64,000 bases of DNA from Apostichopus japonicus (Eukaryota; Echinodermata; Holothuroidea; Aspidochirotida; Stichopodidae), in NCBI RefSeq assembly GCF_037975245.1, contig NC_092579.1, positions 20,220,666 through 20,284,665 of the forward strand, read 5' to 3'. The notes beneath the pieces were generated by a model, which was not told where the DNA came from, searched no databases, and saw only the letters and a program-made list of their open reading frames with translations. Positions 58,353-64,000 of the stretch are shown piece after piece. How positions within the stretch are numbered: position 1 is the first letter of the stretch; each line of letters opens with the position of its first letter. The translations under genes and the position numbers were made by a program.

Positions 58353-59471
58353 TTTGTTTTGCTATCTGATCGAGGACTTGAACAAAAGAATTTCAGGTCC
58401 TCGGTTGTGATTTCTAAAGAATCACCACGTCCTCGGAAGAATTCTAGTGTATGGGGTATTGTTAATTTTAGGGTACGTGGATTTGAACATTGGAAAATAC
58501 AATGGGGTCCTCGGTCTTAATGAAACACAAACATGTATGTGTGTGTGTGTGTGTGTGTGTAATTGAGATTGTAGTGGATTTTCCCCTGTTTGACATGGGT
58601 CAAAAGATGATGTTTTCAGTGGGTGAGATCATCATGCTATGTAAGAGGCACCTAAAAAGTTTGACTATATCAGACTGAATATTTTTGTGGGTATATTTTG
58701 GGGGTTATACATTTTTATTGAGATATTATGATATATTTTGTGCAGCACAGTATAAACACCATCAGCTGTTATGATTGCTTTTTTTTTCATGACATTGTCA
58801 ATATATTTCAGAGTTCAAAATACAGCATAAGTTATAACTGATTTTTTTCTTTCATTTTACTTCTGCGATATTTTTCCAACTGAAAATCGCCAAACGTATC
58901 TCTTTTATTTGTCTAGGACTTAATAAACAGGAGACAAGTTCACCACCCCTCCCCCACCCCTCCCCCACCCCACCGATCCCCACCCACGGCTCCGCAGCCC
59001 ATGTTATAAATGGCTATCGAATTATACCATGACTGTGTTATAACATGCGAAGTGACAATCGAACATGCAACTTTGCAGTCTTCCGTCTGCCGTATATATG
59101 CCCTAAATATATCAGGATTCATTGACGTACAAACGCGAAACTTTCAAACCCCGAGAGCTGTCCATGTCGTTGAATTCTTGCCAAAGAAGATTCTCCACTT
59201 CAAATGGTATACTTGTCACTTTGCCCATTCACAACACCTTCCAGTTTCTCTGGTTTTCATTAACTGGGAGATGGATGGGTAGGTGGGGGAGGGGAATACA
59301 TCCATAACTAGCTTCTCTTGGAACTGCATTGCATTAGTAGCCACGCTGCGACATACAAACCAACAAAAGCGGCAATTTGGGAATACTTGGGGCAAAGTCC
59401 CCGGAAGCTGCGTTGTCAGATAAAACAAGAACATGTCAGAAAGAGTCATGATTCTAAAAAATTCTGGATTG

Positions 59472-59769
59472 CAGGCGCGTAGCCAAGCGGGGGGCGAAGG
59501 GGGCAGCCGCCCCCCCCCCCCCCCTTGAGCATATTTTTTTTTAAATGTTTTAATGTTTTTATGATATCGCTAATATTTTCAACAGAGAAAATGCTAAGAT
59601 GCAACTTACAAGGCCTGGGAAGTGCCATTTCCAGCGATCTGGGAGGCATTTTCAGCCAAAATTTTCTTGTACGCTTCGCGCCAATCATGGTGGCGCTACG
59701 CTTAGACAGTTTGCAATGCCGAATCTACAGTTTCGCCCCTCCCTTTGCAAATTCCTGGCTACGCGTCTG
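59472..59769. mobile_element. hAT-type MITE, same family as 17479-17618
   Basis: The ends are CAGGCGCGTAG and CTACGCGTCTG (10 of 11 paired). The interior shares TTGAGCATATTTTTT with the 17.5-kb copy, and CATTTCCAGCGATCTGGGAG and CGCTTCGCGCCAA with the 50.3-kb element, so this copy links the two. Long C and G runs flank the left end. The target duplication is not convincing here. Confidence 0.75.
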
Positions 59770-60445
59770 CTGTTGTATCTCAAATCTGAGTGGATGTCCA
59801 AGGGAAAGGAGCTCCCGGAAGCTGTAGCGTTTTTATATATGTTTGCTTTCTCGTTGCAAGCTTTAAGCACAAAAAGCGGAAAATTTAAATGAAATAAAAC
59901 AACTAACAAAAACAACAAGGACTATGCCGAATCATCAAACTTTTCGTTTTTGACAGGCCCCGATTTTCACATTTGCGAACATGCAAGCCGCACCGACAAT
60001 TTAGCAACATGTAACCATGTATTACAATTGCTGTCCGCTATTGCCATTCGAAAGCTGGTTGGTATTAACTTTGTATTGGATATACATATGATGACCTAAT
60101 GGTGATAGTAATTGGATATGCGATGGCATAATGGTTCTTTCCTGTTTTATATGCATACTGTGATTTACAGTATAACGAACCACAGCTATCTTTCTCTTTT
60201 CTGCAAACTTTACATTTTTTACTTTTTCACTTTTCTTGAAGTTAAGGAAGTAAATATGTTGGTTAAAAATAACAGAACAGATTACTGGGTGGGATGCGCA
60301 AATATGGGGTGAGGGTACCCTATCTCGAACCCGTTGTCAGTCGGAGGAGATTTGTGCATTTCAGCAGGAGATGAATCACACCACTACTCCCAATGTAAAC
60401 TCCTCTGCTTCCCCCCTCCTCCCTCCTCCCGCATCTCCGTGCGTC

Positions 60446-61045
60446 CAGTGGCGTCGCCCGATATTTCAATCATGGGGGACACAGGGAGGGCACAGCACTT
60501 AATTAGAGGGGCACAATGTTTATTTGTGAATGCCGTCCTGGGAGAGTGGTCTAAGGGGAGGGGCCGGGTGCCCCCTTATTTTATTACGTAAGGGACCTTA
60601 GATTCAATCTGGTGCTATATATTCTGCAACTTGAAGTATAACTTTATGTTCAAGAATTTTCAGGCTTAGTCTGTCCGATATATATCTCCTTAATTGATGC
60701 GGATAAAAAAGTGATACAAAAAAAAAGGAAATTAACCCTTTTGCTTTGATGTTTTTAAATAAGAGCTTTGAAATTGAAATTCATACAGGGTTGTAGTGTT
60801 TAAGCACTATAGCGTTCACACCGCGCCTCTGTCACCTTGTTAGTGAGAAAACAACTGGTTATTGTGATCGGGTCGGTGGAAAGAAGTTTTACTGATGAAC
60901 ATAACACGTTTCGTCCTTTGTATAAAAGGTTTTCGAGTATTTTTTTAACACTACAAATCGCATCTGGGGCACCTGGGGGAGGGGGGCACGATTTTGTTTG
61001 GTAGGGCACGTGCCCCCGGCAAGCCTCCCCTTGGCGACGCCGCTG
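60446..61045. mobile_element. Non-autonomous hAT-type element, 600 bp, perfect 8-bp target duplication
   Basis: It begins CAGTGGCGTCGCC and ends GGCGACGCCGCTG, 12 of 13 paired. The flanks are both CGTGCGTC (60438-60445 and 61046-61053), a perfect 8-bp duplication that fits hAT insertion and suggests a young event. The interior has no transposase-like frame and carries G-rich subterminal blocks at both ends (GGGGGACACAGGGAGGGCAC on the left). Confidence 0.85.
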
Positions 61046-62965
61046 CGTGCGTCAACCAAAACATTTATTAACTTAACTTTTCGTTCAGGGTTTCTTGTAT
61101 AGGCTAAATTATAGTCTAAATATGTCCGAGCATGCACATTGTGAAGTAAACGGTGTAATTGTTTCGTGGCGATTACCCCCCCCCCCCTACATGGAAATCG
61201 CCTTCAATTACCTCAGGGCAGCACCTCCACATTAATCAACTCCAGTTTATTCGCCTCTGGCCCTACAAGGGAGGATCAGCCCCCTACCTGAATCAGTCGG
61301 GAAGATTTTGAATTTGACCCACCCCCTCCCCCTCCTTCCCTCCCTCCCACGTTTGAAATCTTGTTCGCACCACCGGTAAAGTAAAAGTACCAGTCGGATG
61401 TCCCCAATGAGCTCATTTAAGCACTTATATCTGCCGCTATCTCGACCCGACTTGAAAGTGTCATCCGACTTGAGTAAAGACCCGAATCATGTACCTATCG
61501 TTTGGAGGAGAAGGAGGAGGGGGGCGGGGGCGGTGGGAGGTGGATCTGTGTGGTTTCAGGGGGGAAAGTTCAACGATTTGGGAAAAGTGCGGACTTTTGT
61601 GTTGAGCAGTACTATCAGACCACCACCACGACAAGGCACGACGTCACTACTGTACGGTATCCTGTACAGATTCACGCAGCATTTTGCATGGTACAGGTAT
61701 ACGATGGTTCAGTAAATTGTTTGTAGCATCATTTCCTGCAAGTTAAAGTTAAAACATGCCTCGGTATCATCGACGCATAGCAGCTTTAATTTAATACGGT
61801 AGACGTAGTGTAATGAGGCCGGGCACTTACACCATATATCACGCCAGTAGCGTTGTAGCAGTATATATTTTGTCCCCTGTAAGTGTCTGCATGGCGGGAC
61901 CATATTTACTGCTAAATAATGCATTACCGTATATAACTATTGAATATTTAATAGGAAATATGCGTTTATATGGTCTCCCGTTCAAAAATGTGAAGAAAAG
62001 TGATTTTTTCCAATTCGTGTCCTTACTACGCCGTACGTTTGCTATGAATCATGCGCTTTCATATATCTCTGGTCAAGTGGCCCGAGACGTATACCAACTG
62101 CAAATATTTTGTATGTACGGCGCCTTCAACATAATAATGTTTGCGTAATTGTGTGTGCGCGCGCGCTGGGGAGGGGTTGTTCCACCGATTCGAGTGGAAC
62201 GCAGTTCATACGATATTTAAGATATCATTTTTGACGGTTCAAAGTTCTGTCCAAGATATCCGACATTAATAACTTGAAAAAAAGATGATGAAAACTAAAT
62301 GAAAATATAAACTTCAAGGAGATAAATAAAGAAGGAAGGAAAAAGTAAACTAACCCTAAGTGAACTAAGAAAAATTAACCCTATGTTAAAACGTCGTTAT
62401 GGAATGGGTTTATTTCGACAATAATATTATTGGACCTATTTTTCTTCTCTAAACTCACAGATATAAACATGAGAAGTTAGGGAACAAAGTGGTTGTCATC
62501 TTGCGTTTGGGAAAGCAAATAGCCTATTACCAAGGCTTATACGAGTACCCATACACACGTAAAATGTTTTCCCCAACTTTGGAAGGTGATGTAACGTAAA
62601 TTCCGACATTTTTCAAATGGTTAGAAAAAACGAAAAAGTAGCAATAAAGTATGCGAACACAAGCGCACGATTGAATTACCGGGTACTAGTATATGCATTT
62701 ATCGTAAGGTCCTTCCAATCATAAGGCACCTTCCAGTCATGGTCCCCGGTTAATTAATGTATGTCGTACAGTTACAAAGTTGTTGACACTTGACAATTCA
62801 TAATCATGGACGTTAAATATGAATTTAAGAGGCCTGCAGCTTTGATAAGCTAATGAGGCTTCTACGCGAGTTCCTGCTCGCAGAAGGATCTAAAATTGGC
62901 CTACATACATACATTTACAGGGTAGTCTGATCACATGACAGTGAATGTAACATTTCCAAACAAAG

Positions 62966-63067
62966 ATGGCGCCCTACCCGGCTCCTCCGCCACCACCTCC
63001 CCCTCCTGAAACTGACAGCATAATTGACGGGTTAGGGGCATCAAATGCCGAAACTGAACAAGAAGGG
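62966..63067 (+). CDS. First coding exon of an unidentified gene running off the right edge
   Basis: ATG lies in the AAGATGGCGCC context common at TATA-less housekeeping promoters. The exon encodes 34 residues: MAPYPAPPPPPPPPETDSII, then DGLGASNAETEQEG. It ends exactly at phase 0 before a GGG|GTAGGT donor. A proline-rich, then acidic, N-terminus is likely disordered and does not identify a family. No second exon could be recognised between 63068 and 64000. The stretch 63068-64000 looks like intron. Confidence 0.6.
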
Positions 63068-64000
63068 GTAGGTTTCGTCGTTTTCCTCATATTCAAATAA
63101 TAGAATGTTAATTGATGTAGGCTAGAAACTGAGACGGTAAAACAGTGTTTTCTTCTCTACAGACTCAGTTCAGTACAGCAATGGAGTTTGTCTAGTAGTA
63201 GTTCTGCGAAATGGTATATTGTGAAACTATTTATTTTGAATACACGATAGGTTATTAAAATAATATAAAAGAAGGCTTCGACCTTTAAATATATATTTTA
63301 ATTTGTCAGAACTAAAGAAAATAACTTTAATTTGGGTTTCTGTTTTATGTATGTTACAAATACTTTATCCACAAAGCTGCTATCCAGTGCACTTAAACCA
63401 CTGTCCAAACTACTAAGAAAACTACAAAAATACTTGTGGAATACTTGCAAAATCAAGTAATCAAGTTTGGTTTATCAAGCAAAAAAGTCTATGCAGATAT
63501 TTTAAGAAGTTGTTAAACTGCATCTGAGTAGGAGATTTTAGCTTAAGATACTGTATTTTTGTACAGTATTCATTACTACGCTTGGCTTACCTACTCTACT
63601 ATTTCTATGTTTCCTTCAAACCAACTCATGTGTCATTGATATTTCTATCAGCCTCTATTTTACCAAAAGGCAAAAGTCAGTTCATTAGTTTACTTCAAAG
63701 TTTGAAAAGTGGAGATTTCCCCATCCCCCCTCATTCTCAATTCTAATTTGGAAAGAGGAAACATTCATTACTATGAGAGAATTGAACTGCACACAGGATG
63801 TTCACCAATTAAAGACTTAAAAATTTGTTGATCGGCTCTGGCTATAGATAGTACTGTATAATCTGGACTAATTTTGTCAGAAAAACACTGGTTGTAATCT
63901 CTTCTAAAGGAGATCATGCTGTGCAGTACTCTGTTGTAAAAAGGTACAAGTACAGTATTACGGTGTGTTATAAATGGATTAATTCTTGAGTTACAGTTTG

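Larger units (their letters stand above)
57019..62965. other. Gene-poor intergenic DNA rich in repeats
   Basis: No coding exon with splice support was found on either strand. Contents: an imperfect direct duplication near 57590-57800, (TA) and (GT) microsatellites at 58224-58350 and 58530-58560, C/G homopolymer tracts, and two hAT-type MITEs (59472-59769, 60446-61045). Frames of up to 121 codons here cross repeats and have no recognisable protein features. The right 500 bp or so should contain the promoter of the gene starting at 62966. Confidence 0.5.

Noticed and set aside
59472-59769. An 8-bp target duplication for this MITE
   Set aside because: Flanks CTGGATTG and CTGTTGTA share only the first three bases, which is not enough to claim a duplication.

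Overview
This is nuclear DNA from an animal. Coding information is split into short exons with GT-AG introns, the sequence is AT-rich, and microsatellites and degraded mobile elements are abundant. Protein resemblance and gene neighbourhood point to an invertebrate deuterostome. An echinoderm, perhaps a sea cucumber, is my best guess, but no single marker proves it. All exon structures below were read by hand from splice consensus, phase agreement and recalled similarity to human proteins; no search was run.

Layout, left to right. (1) 1-9.85 kb: the 5' part of a casein kinase 1 delta/epsilon gene on the minus strand. Only its first two coding exons are inside; the rest lies beyond the left edge. 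(2) About 11.2-11.55 kb: a short head-to-head promoter shared with (3) MRPS7 (mitochondrial ribosomal protein uS7m), plus strand, six exons, 11549-15624. (4) 18.2-53.2 kb: one large minus-strand gene of 28 coding exons encoding TMEM94, a multi-pass ER membrane protein with degenerate P-type ATPase motifs (predicted 1393 aa; all 27 junctions keep phase). (5) Inside TMEM94 intron 4 (38764-48858) sit a single-coding-exon RING/B-box/coiled-coil/TM protein of TRIM type on the opposite strand (41662-42747), and a dead LINE split by a roughly 1.7-kb minisatellite. (6) 54609-56644: a secreted pantetheinase/biotinidase-like amidohydrolase, plus strand, two exons, divergent from TMEM94. (7) 56.8-62.9 kb: gene-poor DNA with a (TCA)n microsatellite and several hAT-type MITEs, one with a perfect 8-bp target duplication. 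(8) 62966-63067: first coding exon of a further plus-strand gene that runs off the right edge.

The most unusual signal is in TMEM94. In at least four exons (9, 16, 18 and 21) a tandem duplication sits on an exon-intron boundary, so splice sites and adjoining coding bases exist in several copies. Exon 9 has this at both ends. Its acceptor-side unit is 76 bp (out of frame); its donor-side unit is 141 bp (exactly 47 codons, open in all three copies). The exon 18 donor has grown into a minisatellite of about 19 units. A second signal is a dispersed repeat family with a hammerhead-ribozyme-like core (copies near 21.36, 28.6 and 44.38 kb). A third is the MRPS7-TMEM94 neighbourhood, which I recall is also found at human 17q25.1.
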